A DNA stretch of 64,000 nucleotides from the NCBI GenBank assembly GCA_014859465.1, contig JACUUF010000002.1, positions 1 through 64,000 on the forward strand, given 5' to 3'. The notes beneath the pieces are model-generated. The model had not been told where the DNA came from. It saw only the letters and a list, made by a program, of their open reading frames with translations, and did not search any database. This DNA is from Methyloprofundus sp. (lineage in GTDB: Bacteria; Pseudomonadota; Gammaproteobacteria; Methylococcales; Methylomonadaceae). The position numbers and the translations under genes are program-made. Below, piece after piece: positions 52,996 to 63,083 of this stretch (position 1 is the first letter of the stretch; the number at the start of each line of letters is the position of its first letter).

Positions 52996-53823
52996 ATGGA
53001 GTATCAAATCAAAAAAAACACACACTTTCTTGCTGCAATGCTTGGTTTGGCGATTATTCCAATTGCCGGTATTGCACAGGAATCCCCCTCCTCACCCTCT
53101 GCTGTTGATATGGAGAGGGTCGAGTCTGCAATGCCTGCAGCAAAAAGAGAAATTGAAAGAGCTCAACACCTTTTAGCGCCCGGTGGATTTAGCAAAGAAA
53201 GTCACCGGCCTTCAGCTATTAACCTTAACAGCATGCCTCAAATTCGAGAAGGTCTGCCGGGTATCAATATAGGCGAAATTGCAAACTCGTGGAAAAGACT
53301 GACCAATCAACATCAAGAAAGCACAACAAAAATCAAAGTCTTTATCTCATTTTCAATGCCTGACGAGAGCATCAAAAGAATCATCGACCAGGCGCACTTA
53401 GTCGGAAGGAGCAATATCCATCTTTCGCTAATAGGCTTAAAGGGTGATAACGATTGGCAGCTGACGCTTGGAAAAATATCCGAATTAACCAAAGGGCGCG
53501 ATGTCGAGATCCAGATCGACCCTGATGGCTTTAAAAAATATTCTGTAAATCAGGTTCCCGCCTTTGTGGTTTATCGCGACGATCCTGCGGAAGAAGCTAG
53601 GTGCGCGATTGAGGGTGATCAAGAAATGCTAGAGCACCTTCAAAGCTACGTTGGTGTTTACGGTGATGTGACGATTGAGTATGCGCTTAATTATTTAAAA
53701 AACAATGAGGCTGGCTGGAGTGAAGAAATTTCAAGATTTATCACTTTAGTTGAGCCTAGCTTAAGTCGCTACCAAGCCCCTAGTTCACCATCAAACTTAC
53801 TAGGAAACGAATTCGGTGAATAG
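52996..53823 (+). CDS. trbC: TrbC (F-type pilin assembly)
   Basis: IKVFISFSMPDESIKRIIDQA, VNQVPAFVVY. Confidence 0.87.
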   Translation: MEYQIKKNTHFLAAMLGLAIIPIAGIAQESPSSPSAVDMERVESAMPAAKREIERAQHLLAPGGFSKESHRPSAINLNSMPQIREGLPGINIGEIANSWKRLTNQHQESTTKIKVFISFSMPDESIKRIIDQAHLVGRSNIHLSLIGLKGDNDWQLTLGKISELTKGRDVEIQIDPDGFKKYSVNQVPAFVVYRDDPAEEARCAIEGDQEMLEHLQSYVGVYGDVTIEYALNYLKNNEAGWSEEISRFITLVEPSLSRYQAPSSPSNLLGNEFGE

Positions 53824-54892
53824 ATTAAAAAATTATCTTCTAGGCTTGGTATATGGTTTCGTTTTTGCATTCAGTAGCAACCTATATGCTTCGGCCAGCA
53901 TTACAACCTGCGAAGGCAAGTTCCCAAACCCAATTAGTGACTACTGCTGGTCTTGCGTATTCCCTATTAAAATAGCTGGTCAAAATGTGCCAGGTCTGCT
54001 TCCGGGTTCTTCTACAAGCAGCCAAGAAGATAACGGAACTACGCCTGGTGCATTTTGCACTTGTGGGAGTGGTTTGGATCTTACCTTAGGGATGACTACC
54101 TCATTTTGGGAGCCTATTACGCTCGTTGATGTTGTGCGCAAACCCTTCTGTCTAGCTGGGCTGGGTGGCATTGATATGGGTGAGGTTATCGATGCACCGG
54201 CAGCCGGTTTCAGCGGCGTTGATACTGGCGGCTTAACAAGTGCTTTTTACCAAGTTCACTGGTATGTAAACCCTGTCATGTACTGGCTGAGCGTTGTAGT
54301 TGATCACTCATGTCTTGAAATAGCTCCTTTTGATATTGCCTACCTTACAGAGCTTGATCCGCTTTGGAATGATGATGAGTTAACCACAATTCTTAATCCA
54401 GATGTTTATGCCTTCGCCAACCCCCTTGCTCAAGCAGCCTGCGCCGTGGACTGCGTAACTGCTTCCACGGGGTTTCCTAATCGAATTACATACTGGTGCG
54501 CTGGATGCCAAGGCTCAATGTTTCCAGTTACAGGAAAGGTTAAAAACCATAAAGGCATGGTTGACTCAACCTCCCTTCTTCTTCAGAAGTTTGCTCACAA
54601 AGCTCACCGTGAACTGCTTATTTGGTCAGGCACTAGGCGCGGAAGCGGTGATGCTGGCCTATGTTATCGCTATCCAAAGTACCTGATGGATAAATCAGAT
54701 TACAAGTATTCAATGCTATTTCCCGTAGCGCAGGATAAGAAAAATGGTCGCTGCTGTCAGCCTTTTGGCCGCACAACGGCGCTTTGGGGTGCCGGTAAGG
54801 CCTTTCCCTATAAGGGAGAGGATGCGGTTTATCAAATTTTTCGTAAACGAGATTGTTGCGTTGGCAAAAATATTACTGGTGTAGCTAACTGA
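53816..54892 (+). CDS. traU: TraU
   Basis: DYCWSCVFPI, HWYVNPVMYWL, Cys-rich. Confidence 0.92.
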   Translation: MNRLKNYLLGLVYGFVFAFSSNLYASASITTCEGKFPNPISDYCWSCVFPIKIAGQNVPGLLPGSSTSSQEDNGTTPGAFCTCGSGLDLTLGMTTSFWEPITLVDVVRKPFCLAGLGGIDMGEVIDAPAAGFSGVDTGGLTSAFYQVHWYVNPVMYWLSVVVDHSCLEIAPFDIAYLTELDPLWNDDELTTILNPDVYAFANPLAQAACAVDCVTASTGFPNRITYWCAGCQGSMFPVTGKVKNHKGMVDSTSLLLQKFAHKAHRELLIWSGTRRGSGDAGLCYRYPKYLMDKSDYKYSMLFPVAQDKKNGRCCQPFGRTTALWGAGKAFPYKGEDAVYQIFRKRDCCVGKNITGVAN

Positions 54893-54900
54893 GGATTTTT

Positions 54901-55275
54901 ATGATGAAAAAACATGGAATAACGAATACAAAATTGTCAATTTTGGTTATGTCATTTTTATTTTCTGGAGCGGCAAATTCTGAAGTTATAAAAGTATTGT
55001 CGACTCCTGATGGCGGAAGTGCTAGATGTCAAACAGGCTGGGACAATAACGACAATTCAATCGTTTATGGGGTGGGAACTCTTTATCAAAAAGTATCCTG
55101 CCCAGCAGGTTATAGCTTGGTTTTCTATGACAATCAAAGTGGGAATATTGCAAGTGCAACAACGGCTTCAGCAAGGTTTATTCAGCCTTTTATTTGTCAA
55201 TATGTCTATAGACAAGGATACCAGCCTCATAGAGTAAAACAAAGCCACGGATTCTGCGCGAAAACTTGCCAATGA
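54901..55275 (+). CDS. Hypothetical secreted Cys-containing protein
   Basis: signal peptide; CPAGYSLVFY; CAKTC end. Confidence 0.6.
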   Translation: MMKKHGITNTKLSILVMSFLFSGAANSEVIKVLSTPDGGSARCQTGWDNNDNSIVYGVGTLYQKVSCPAGYSLVFYDNQSGNIASATTASARFIQPFICQYVYRQGYQPHRVKQSHGFCAKTCQ

Positions 55276-55356
55276 TGTAATGACTAATGAATGAAAACGA
55301 TCAAAAACAGTATTTAAGTTGCTCTAAGAGATGGATTGCGTAAAGGAGAAAAAATT

Positions 55357-56019
55357 ATGCCTGAAGATTCAAAGCAAGCAAAATTAAAATCGCCAGACCT
55401 GGTGATAATTAAAGCGATTAACGGGGCAAAAAAAAATCAATTTAAATTGTTTGTAGCACTAAATATAGCTCTGCTTTGGACTGCCATGATTTTGAATCAA
55501 CAGTCAGACAATACCAAAAATCAATTGACTGGTTCACAGGATTCAATGTTGCAACAAACTTATGCTTCGCTTACGTCTAAACAGAAGGACGAACATGAGA
55601 AAGCTCAACTTAAAGAGCTGAAGCAAAACTCCTTGACAGATCCAGGCGCACTCCTTGATCTAGCTAATGCTTATTTCTATGGTGATTTTGGTGCAGAAAA
55701 GAACAAGGATAGAGCCGTAAAGTTAATGCGTGATTCAGTTTTGGCTGGCGATGCTCGTGCATTGTATATGCTTGGCAACCTGTACTTCGCCGGTGACATG
55801 GGGCGTACTCACACATTTGATGTGGCCTATGCCCTTTGGACTCTGGCGCTTGAAGGGGGTTATGAAGACGGACGAACAAATTACGAAAACGTGCTGCTGA
55901 ACATTATAAATCAGGGCCAAATGATAAACGGAAAACACTTGCTTGAACAAATGCGCGCATTTGGTGTCTTGGAAGCTTTGGATGATTACACGCTACAAAA
56001 TGGAGTGACCAATGAATAA
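55357..56019 (+). CDS. Sel1/TPR-like membrane-anchored protein
   Basis: ALLDLANAYFYGDFGAEKNKDRAVKLMRDSVLAGDARALYMLGNLYFAGDMG. Confidence 0.6.
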   Translation: MPEDSKQAKLKSPDLVIIKAINGAKKNQFKLFVALNIALLWTAMILNQQSDNTKNQLTGSQDSMLQQTYASLTSKQKDEHEKAQLKELKQNSLTDPGALLDLANAYFYGDFGAEKNKDRAVKLMRDSVLAGDARALYMLGNLYFAGDMGRTHTFDVAYALWTLALEGGYEDGRTNYENVLLNIINQGQMINGKHLLEQMRAFGVLEALDDYTLQNGVTNE

Positions 56020-56542
56020 AAAAACGCTCAAAAACAGCCTTAAAACCTCATTTAAACGACTTCGCTTTACTTGGGGGGCTACTAGCCCAGGCCGAGATTA
56101 TTATCGTGCAAGCAGTGGTAGACAGCGGGAATGGTATTCGGACTTCTCCATTAAGTCATGGTTTTTACGCAACAACCTGTCAATAGCAGGATTGGTGGGT
56201 GTGATGTTAATGCCGGTGGCTGCAAATGCAGACGTGGTGCGAGTTAATGGTACGGGGTCGGCAAGTTGCCCGGCTGGATATAGCTTGGTTGGGTTGGTTC
56301 AAAGAGGAGGCTATACGTTTAGTGATAGCAGTGCTTGGGGAGATGTACAGCATAAGACCTCATTCACCACGCTTCTTAACTGTTCATCAATAAGCGAAAA
56401 CTCTGTTTCAGGTTGTACGGGCGCCAAGGTTGAAGCCAATTACGTTGACTATCTTGATAATCCACCAAAAGAAATAACCCGTGTAACTAGGATAAACAGT
56501 ATGGGTGTAACTATTATCTGTGCCAGAACATGCAGCAATTAA
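56012..56542 (+). CDS. Hypothetical secreted protein resembling 54901-55275
   Basis: internal TM/signal; SCPAGYSLVGLV; CARTC end. Confidence 0.6.
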   Translation: MNKKTLKNSLKTSFKRLRFTWGATSPGRDYYRASSGRQREWYSDFSIKSWFLRNNLSIAGLVGVMLMPVAANADVVRVNGTGSASCPAGYSLVGLVQRGGYTFSDSSAWGDVQHKTSFTTLLNCSSISENSVSGCTGAKVEANYVDYLDNPPKEITRVTRINSMGVTIICARTCSN

Positions 56543-56586
56543 CCAATTAACTGGCAAGTGCCACGGGATTTAAACAAGGAAAGGAA

Positions 56587-59409
56587 ATGTTTAAAAAAAC
56601 AATACAAAGAACAGTTTCAGTAATCGTAACCGTAACGATGCTTTCCTCTTCTTTTCCCGTGGCACACGCCGAAACCGAGCTAGAACGCAAGCAACGAATT
56701 TTCAACGAAGCAAAAGATTTAGGTGTTAATTCAAACGCTGCAACAAGCGGTGGTATCACAGGAGGCTTCACAACCCCAGACGGTAGATCCTATAACAGCT
56801 CCGATATTCCGGGATATAACCCGAACGCCGCACAAGAATCAGGGCTTCACTCCACCTTTTCATCGGGCCGGGATGATTTAACCAGTATTACCAATCTGCA
56901 ATCTCAAGGCGTTGCCTCACAACCCACCTCCTGCCCCCCTGTCCCGGAAGGTGATCCCGGCTTCCAAGAATATCAATACTGCCTCGCTAGACTTTACATT
57001 AGCAACAAGTACCAAACTGCAACAACGAACCCTTACAAGTCAGAAGCGGTCGATATGAAGGCGCGTGCAGAACAAACCAACAATCCATTCTTAAATGCAC
57101 TTGGTTTAAACGTCCCTTTAGAGGAAGGAATGTGTGTTGACTCTACAGTTACCATTCCAGGTTCTACCGTCGAAGAGGCGTGTCGAGACGCTAAATTCAC
57201 TAACCTCGTCGGCCATACCCGAAGCAAAGCAATTGAGCACTGGGATTATCGTGAACCTTTTTGTAACTCACAACACCCAGACTTTCCGCTTGATTTGATA
57301 CTCACATCCGACAAGTCCACTTGTGGCATTCACCACTGTACTGATATGACACACTCACTTAATAACTCGACGAAGATGTGTTCATATTTCTACAATCAAC
57401 CAGGCGGCATTTTTTTGTGCTCAACAAACTACGCCGCAATCTATTACTCAGAATCAGCAAAATGTGATCCTGGCTTTGAGTTAGCTGATGATCCTGCAAA
57501 TGAAGGTCAAAAAATCTGCCGTAAGTTTTCACACTACGCCTGCCATGAAGGTCAATTCCTTGATGGTGATATGTGCCAAGACTCAACTGGATTCCTCCTT
57601 CAAGAGCAAGCAAGTTGTACCGTCGTCGAGGATAAGCCGGAAGAAGACCTGCGTGTATATTTCTGCGATGCCCCGGAAACTTCTGGCTGCGCTACCCTTT
57701 CCAATGACTGCGTGCTTAAAGAAGAGCGCTGCACGTACTATGATGAAGTTTCCAGTTCGGATACATTTGGTCAATGCCTAAATTGGTTCAGAAAATACGA
57801 CTGCCCTCTCCCATCAGTTACCACCACCATTACTCAGTGCGCCGGTTCAGATCAAATCTGCATTGATGGAAACTGCTTCAATGACATGCAAAAAATGTGT
57901 GGCAATAAAGAGCTTTCAGAGCTTGAGGCAAACGCAAAAATAATTGAAAACAAGAGTTGCCAAGAGTACATGAAAGAAGAATACCCGACATGCGGCGTGC
58001 AACCGGTATATGAAATGCTTCCTAGCCCATATAACAAAAACCAACTGGTTGAAACTTTAGTTGGGTATGAGCCAGTCGATGACTGCCCTTGGATTGATGA
58101 ACAAACAACGGCGCAAACTTATCAAAACGGTTGCAAGCAACTACCGATCGTTCAAGATGAGGACGGGAATTGGCCAACCGAGGCAAAGTTTGCATGCTGG
58201 GGTGATCGAACAGACTTCTTCTGTAAAGACTACATTAACGACTCTGAGTGCATGCACGAGCAAACGTTCTGCGACCGTTATTCACAGTTTGATTCAAGCA
58301 AGTGCCTTGATCTTGAATCACGGTACCGTTGTGAACGTCCAAAATACGTTCCAACCGATGAATGTACGTCTGACTTCGCCGAAATTCTTCTTGGTATGGA
58401 GACAGCAAGGCAAGCTGGCACCTATATGGACCCACAAAACAATCGAATATTCAGCGGTGAGTATTCTCGATGCGACTACCGACGGGCGACCACTGCGGTT
58501 GGTTCTTTCGGGCATAAAGACTGCTGCAAGGCATCGGCACCCGATCCAAAATCGAACGCTTACAATATGGGTGAAGATTTAACTGGTCAGGTAGTATGGC
58601 AAGGCCTGGAGTACGGCATACAATCGGCATCTAATTTCGTTTACGACGGTGTGATGGATGCTGGCCGGTACTTCTCGCAAGGTGCAGATGCTTGGATGAA
58701 AACAGCCAATACCGCAGAAACAGCAAGCACGGCCGCAAGTGGAACCAGTTTGGCAAGCAGTCTTGGTGTAAGTGCGGCCGGCTTTACTGCTACTCTTGGG
58801 TCAACCACTGGGATGACAGCAATTGCATCAACTGGTGCAGCAGGCACAACAACGTTTAGCACCGCCATGACTTCAGGTGCAATGCAAACATACAGCGTGG
58901 GAAGCATTGGCCCGGTTAATCTAACGTTTAACCCAGCCATGTTCTATGTTGCTGTCGCCATTGCGCTCTACTCAGCATACCAAGACGCTATTGCTTGCGA
59001 TAATGAAGATTATTCAACGGCCACAAAAAACAAAGGAAAGCTTTGCTATGCATACAATAGCTACTGTCACAGTAAGCAGTGTACCTTGTGGGGCGACTGT
59101 ACGTGCACTACTTACCGCACTCAACACTGCTGCTTCAACTCAAAAATTGCACGCATTATCAATCAACAAGGAAAACCTCAACTTGGCATCCCGTTAAGCC
59201 AATGTGACGGGTTTACGCCTGAACAGTTTGTTCAGCTAGACTTTTCTCAAATCGATCTAAGTGAGTTTGTATCTGATATTTTGAAAGAGGCAAAAAAACA
59301 AGCGTTAACCGCCGCCGACATTGATATGCTTCAAGATAAAATCAAGAACTCAATAAGCGCATCCGGGGCTGATGGTGTTCAAGTAGATAAGCCTTTAACG
59401 ATGCAGTAG
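56587..59409 (+). CDS. traN: TraN mating-pair stabilization protein
   Basis: 940 aa, signal peptide, very Cys-rich, follows traU. Confidence 0.9.
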   Translation: MFKKTIQRTVSVIVTVTMLSSSFPVAHAETELERKQRIFNEAKDLGVNSNAATSGGITGGFTTPDGRSYNSSDIPGYNPNAAQESGLHSTFSSGRDDLTSITNLQSQGVASQPTSCPPVPEGDPGFQEYQYCLARLYISNKYQTATTNPYKSEAVDMKARAEQTNNPFLNALGLNVPLEEGMCVDSTVTIPGSTVEEACRDAKFTNLVGHTRSKAIEHWDYREPFCNSQHPDFPLDLILTSDKSTCGIHHCTDMTHSLNNSTKMCSYFYNQPGGIFLCSTNYAAIYYSESAKCDPGFELADDPANEGQKICRKFSHYACHEGQFLDGDMCQDSTGFLLQEQASCTVVEDKPEEDLRVYFCDAPETSGCATLSNDCVLKEERCTYYDEVSSSDTFGQCLNWFRKYDCPLPSVTTTITQCAGSDQICIDGNCFNDMQKMCGNKELSELEANAKIIENKSCQEYMKEEYPTCGVQPVYEMLPSPYNKNQLVETLVGYEPVDDCPWIDEQTTAQTYQNGCKQLPIVQDEDGNWPTEAKFACWGDRTDFFCKDYINDSECMHEQTFCDRYSQFDSSKCLDLESRYRCERPKYVPTDECTSDFAEILLGMETARQAGTYMDPQNNRIFSGEYSRCDYRRATTAVGSFGHKDCCKASAPDPKSNAYNMGEDLTGQVVWQGLEYGIQSASNFVYDGVMDAGRYFSQGADAWMKTANTAETASTAASGTSLASSLGVSAAGFTATLGSTTGMTAIASTGAAGTTTFSTAMTSGAMQTYSVGSIGPVNLTFNPAMFYVAVAIALYSAYQDAIACDNEDYSTATKNKGKLCYAYNSYCHSKQCTLWGDCTCTTYRTQHCCFNSKIARIINQQGKPQLGIPLSQCDGFTPEQFVQLDFSQIDLSEFVSDILKEAKKQALTAADIDMLQDKIKNSISASGADGVQVDKPLTMQ

Positions 59410-59496
59410 TTTTGCCTTAATTATAGTATCCTCCTTTTATTTTCGAGTAATATATACGCAATTTTTGCGGTGAGCTAAAAATAAAGGAGTAACAAT

Positions 59497-60081
59497 ATGA
59501 AGAAGCTATTTGCTATTGGTTTTTTATTTGCATCGTTTGGTCTGGTTGGCTGTTCACAAATGCCAACTTACACCTATCCTGACAGTAAGTTTGCCAGTGA
59601 TACAAAAATTTCAAATTACGACCGTATCACGGTTGATGGAGATTTTTCAGTTCAATTGGTGAATGAGGACATGGACTCAAAAGTGGTTAATCTAAAAACT
59701 ATTGAGACTATGTTTAAAGCTTCAATGAAGAAAAAAGGGGTTGCAGTTACAATATCTGATGAAGCTGATTATGTTATCCGTGTGAAAGCAATTCACCGGA
59801 CTGAACAAAAGCACTTTCAGCATAATCATATGGCTAGCAATCTTGCCACAACAACCCAAGGTGTAACAGGTTCCGCATCCGCTGGAGCTGCGGCACTTGG
59901 TGTTGGAATGATTGCCAACGCATTAAAAGATAAACGCAAGTGGTTGATTGCGTTTGATATTGATACGCAAGGCAAGAAACACACAGAGTTTAGAATGTTG
60001 GCTTTTCCTGAGACATCATCTGAAGGTTTAAATAATACAGTAGGTCTATCGGCCTCCGAGTTCTTTGAACTCAAAAAATGA
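59497..60081 (+). CDS. TraT-like lipoprotein candidate (surface exclusion)
   Basis: lipobox FGLVGC; SMKKKGVAVTISDEADYVIRVKAI; Gly/Ala-rich helix. Confidence 0.5.
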   Translation: MKKLFAIGFLFASFGLVGCSQMPTYTYPDSKFASDTKISNYDRITVDGDFSVQLVNEDMDSKVVNLKTIETMFKASMKKKGVAVTISDEADYVIRVKAIHRTEQKHFQHNHMASNLATTTQGVTGSASAGAAALGVGMIANALKDKRKWLIAFDIDTQGKKHTEFRMLAFPETSSEGLNNTVGLSASEFFELKK

Positions 60082-60087
60082 CTTAAT

Positions 60088-60112
60088 CAACCCGCTTCGG
60101 CGGGTTTTTTAT
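60088..60112 (+). terminator. Rho-independent terminator
   Basis: AACCCGCttcgGCGGGTTTTTTATTT. Confidence 0.85.
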
Positions 60113-60858
60113 TTCTCTTGCTTTATGTGAATCTCAGGATTCGCCTGCGCTTCTGTAGTAACGTTCCAGTTAGAGTCATAAGCTGTCTTGAGTGCTACCC
60201 CTATCAGTCCGCTCAGTATTGCAAGTGCAACCCATTTTCCTGACTTCTGGACTCTATACTGCCACTTGAACAGCTCTTTTGCTGCTTTTAATACTACCTG
60301 AGACGGAACATTTGTGCCCTTTGTGAGCTGAATTAGATCATCCCTGGTGTCAATTGCAATGCCAACAACAAAGATGAAGGGATCATCAACATCTTCAAAG
60401 CCAGCTTGCTTTACGCTCTCAACAAATTGATCAAGTTTATTTGTTGACTCATGGTTGAAGAGAGAGCGGCGAAAATTGATACAAGCTTGATAGGCTTCAA
60501 AAGTTTTAGGAGGGAGTTGTCCAGATGAGTATATGATAGATTCATAAAGGGAGCGAATTTCACTACCAAGGTAAATTAAAACAATTTTGTAAGCATCCCT
60601 TACGCCCCTTTTAAGGTGGTTTTCAGCTTGGCTTAACTCAGATCTAAATTCTTCATCACTTTCGACCTCAAACAAGGCACGGGCATAGTGTGTCATTGCA
60701 TTTCTGACTTGATTGTCGGTTTGTTCGGGATATTTTTCAGCAATAGATATAACAACAGCGAGCGCCGGTATCACCCCTTCATGGTAATAACGCTTTAATG
60801 AGCTCTCAAAAAGCTCTAATTTTTCCTCTTTAGTTAAAGCGCTACCCGAAACAGACAA
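60109..60858 (-). CDS. Hypothetical protein with C-terminal TM
   Basis: 249 aa ORF. Confidence 0.6.
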   Translation of the reverse strand: MSVSGSALTKEEKLELFESSLKRYYHEGVIPALAVVISIAEKYPEQTDNQVRNAMTHYARALFEVESDEEFRSELSQAENHLKRGVRDAYKIVLIYLGSEIRSLYESIIYSSGQLPPKTFEAYQACINFRRSLFNHESTNKLDQFVESVKQAGFEDVDDPFIFVVGIAIDTRDDLIQLTKGTNVPSQVVLKAAKELFKWQYRVQKSGKWVALAILSGLIGVALKTAYDSNWNVTTEAQANPEIHIKQEK

Positions 60859-60864
60859 GACTTG

Positions 60865-61170
60865 TTATCTTCTGAAAAAAGATTGTACAGACAATGAGAT
60901 TGACTCAAAAACTGAAGGGCAAGAGGCTTTATAAAGACGCTCAATATCATTGCTAGACATACCTTGACCTTCTGAAAGGTGGATAAGCCCCTGCATAGGA
61001 ATTTGTCTTGAAAAAAGCACAGCCGAGTCTTTCGGCTCATTAAGAGAGGTTTTGGAAATTTCAGGCTTCCCTTCAATCATGCGGGTGTGATTCAGCTTAT
61101 ATAACAATTTGTTTACAGCAGGATTGGCCGTTAGGCCGCACTCAACCGAGTTATTTAAATGTTTTTCCAC
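60865..61170 (-). CDS. Hypothetical protein
   Basis: 101 aa ORF in a likely operon with 60109-60858. Confidence 0.5.
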   Translation of the reverse strand: MEKHLNNSVECGLTANPAVNKLLYKLNHTRMIEGKPEISKTSLNEPKDSAVLFSRQIPMQGLIHLSEGQGMSSNDIERLYKASCPSVFESISLSVQSFFRR

Positions 61171-61251
61171 TTTAATATACCGACTTTTACCTATAAGGAA
61201 GTTTAAAATTTGGGCAATTCTAATTGAAACTCGTATGCTTTGTAAAGCGCA

Positions 61252-61311
61252 ATTACGTTTAATCTTGTTGTATTACGTTTTATTTTGTTGTATTGCGTTT
61301 AATTTTTTGAA
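61252..61311. repeat. Three imperfect 20-bp direct repeats
   Basis: attacgtttaatcttgttgt / attacgttttattttgttgt / attgcgtttaattttttgaa. Confidence 0.7.
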
Positions 61312-61403
61312 AGCTTACCCTACCATGAGCTAAGGACGTTGCCAAGATAAATATTTTAATAAGCATTAGCCCACGAACTTAAAAGCAAAGACTAAGCCAA
61401 CCA

Positions 61404-61823
61404 TCAGGTTTCAATACTGTAAGCCCTTCTATTAAGCCGCGAAACAGCTTCCACAAGCCCTGCCTTCTCCTCTAATAGCTTTAGAGCTTCCTGCATAATC
61501 GATCGGGTCTGTTCAAAGCTCTCCTCAAAGTCACCAGTTCGCTTCAGTCGCCGTAACGGGTTTGTTACGGTTACCGAAAAGAACGGGCTAAACGGGCTGC
61601 CTTTTGGCATTTTTCTCGTGCGCCACAACTCCCATGTGGCATGTGGACACCCTAGGCAATCTTTACCGCAATCTGAGAGATAGAGCGTTATGGTACCAGT
61701 GCGCTTGGGCTGAATCTCTTTCAGTGTTTGCTCAATTTCCAACAGCCTTTGATTAATGGCGTCAATCCTGTCAAAAGTTGTGTGCAGTCTTCTCAAGGCC
61801 TGCTTTCTATGCTTTTCTTTCAA
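61404..61823 (-). CDS. Hypothetical protein with CxxxCxxCxH motif
   Basis: SDCGKDCLGCPHATWELWR. Confidence 0.6.
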   Translation of the reverse strand: MKEKHRKQALRRLHTTFDRIDAINQRLLEIEQTLKEIQPKRTGTITLYLSDCGKDCLGCPHATWELWRTRKMPKGSPFSPFFSVTVTNPLRRLKRTGDFEESFEQTRSIMQEALKLLEEKAGLVEAVSRLNRRAYSIET

Positions 61824-61841
61824 TGCATTATCTCCAAATAC

Positions 61842-61875
61842 AAAAAAACCCAGAAGGGCTTAGCCCCACTGGGTT
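61842..61875 (-). terminator. Rho-independent terminator (minus strand)
   Basis: minus: AACCCAGtggggctaagcccttCTGGGTTTTTTT. Confidence 0.65.
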
Positions 61876-61969
61876 ACTTAAAGGTGCCAGCCAATAAGGA
61901 GGAACGGCTAACCGTTACTCAGTTTAAAAAGAGGGAGTATAGAATTAAGGCAGGTATTTTTATCTAGGA

Positions 61970-61995
61970 AAAAAGAAACCCGCCGAAACGGGTTT
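61970..61995 (-). terminator. Rho-independent terminator (minus strand)
   Basis: minus: AACCCGtttcggCGGGTTTCTTTTTT. Confidence 0.65.
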
Positions 61996-62005
61996 TGTGA
62001 GAGCT

Positions 62006-63049
62006 TTAAGCGACATCTTCTCCGAAGAGATCTTGCTGCAGCCTCTCTTGTACTGCAACAAATTTTACTAGACCTCCATTAGCCTTCAGATAACTTCTGG
62101 CGTAATTTACGGCCCTTTCAACAAACTCTTCAGTATCAATAACTGATAAAGAGAGCTTCTTTGCCACGCTAGTGGCTTCCTTTTCGGCCTGACGAAGCAG
62201 TGATTCGCCAAACCCTGGAGCAAACCCGGGAATATCTTCCAAGGGATTACATAGAGCTATTGCTCTTAGCGCACTCCCTTCAGGAAAATAGGCTGCCATG
62301 TCAGGACAAGGCTGAAAAACTGCCTCGACCTCTTCTGCCATTTCATCTCCGTCACCATACTCTCCACGCGCCCCTCTCCATTTTTCCAAGAATTCCATTA
62401 CCTGTTCGGTAATGAAATCTGGATCAAGCTGAGAGACCTTGGAAAAGCTGGCTATAACTCGACGAACCGCCATTTCCCTTAAAGCTGGGTTTTCAACCAA
62501 GAGATTGGCTGCTCCGGGGAACTTCTTACACCATTCCCTTGGGTGGTCAACCGCCCCACTCAAAATAGGAGCCAGAATCCCAGCAGCTTCAATCACAGCT
62601 TCATACTCAAGCAATGTTTCAGCAGGCATGCTTCCCTCATCAGGAATGATTTCAGCAAGAGAGTCGCCGTCCTCGAATTCCTGGTTTAGTGAGACCCCGG
62701 CTGTCTGAGCAAGCGCCTTAAGAGCTCTTACCTCAGGTGAGTCATTGTCTCGACTTACCCCATTCATCCCTGTCAACTGACTTGACCAGTCAGCGTTAAG
62801 GTTTTTGAGGTGATTCTGAACCACACGTCCAAGAAAAGCTTTGGCCGCGTATTCTCCTTGTTCATCTTCAATTTCTTGAAGACGGTCTTTGTTCTGCATA
62901 TAGCAGATAATGATTTCTTGCTCTCTTTCTTCCTGATCAATCCGATCGAAAGGGAGTGTTTTTGATTTCTTATTCGCCCACGGGAAAACCCATGGAGCAA
63001 ACGATTCCACGTTTTCCATGCCAATTCCTCCTATTTTTTTGACTGGCAA
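62006..63049 (-). CDS. Hypothetical protein
   Basis: 347 aa ORF; a start at MENVESF is possible. Confidence 0.65.
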   Translation of the reverse strand: MPVKKIGGIGMENVESFAPWVFPWANKKSKTLPFDRIDQEEREQEIIICYMQNKDRLQEIEDEQGEYAAKAFLGRVVQNHLKNLNADWSSQLTGMNGVSRDNDSPEVRALKALAQTAGVSLNQEFEDGDSLAEIIPDEGSMPAETLLEYEAVIEAAGILAPILSGAVDHPREWCKKFPGAANLLVENPALREMAVRRVIASFSKVSQLDPDFITEQVMEFLEKWRGARGEYGDGDEMAEEVEAVFQPCPDMAAYFPEGSALRAIALCNPLEDIPGFAPGFGESLLRQAEKEATSVAKKLSLSVIDTEEFVERAVNYARSYLKANGGLVKFVAVQERLQQDLFGEDVA

Positions 63050-63083
63050 GGAGGAAAGGTGAAATCGAAATTTAGGGGTTTTG

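Noticed and set aside
61404-61823. Relaxase
   Set aside because: Too small and no HUH or MOB motifs; the relaxase probably lies beyond the window.
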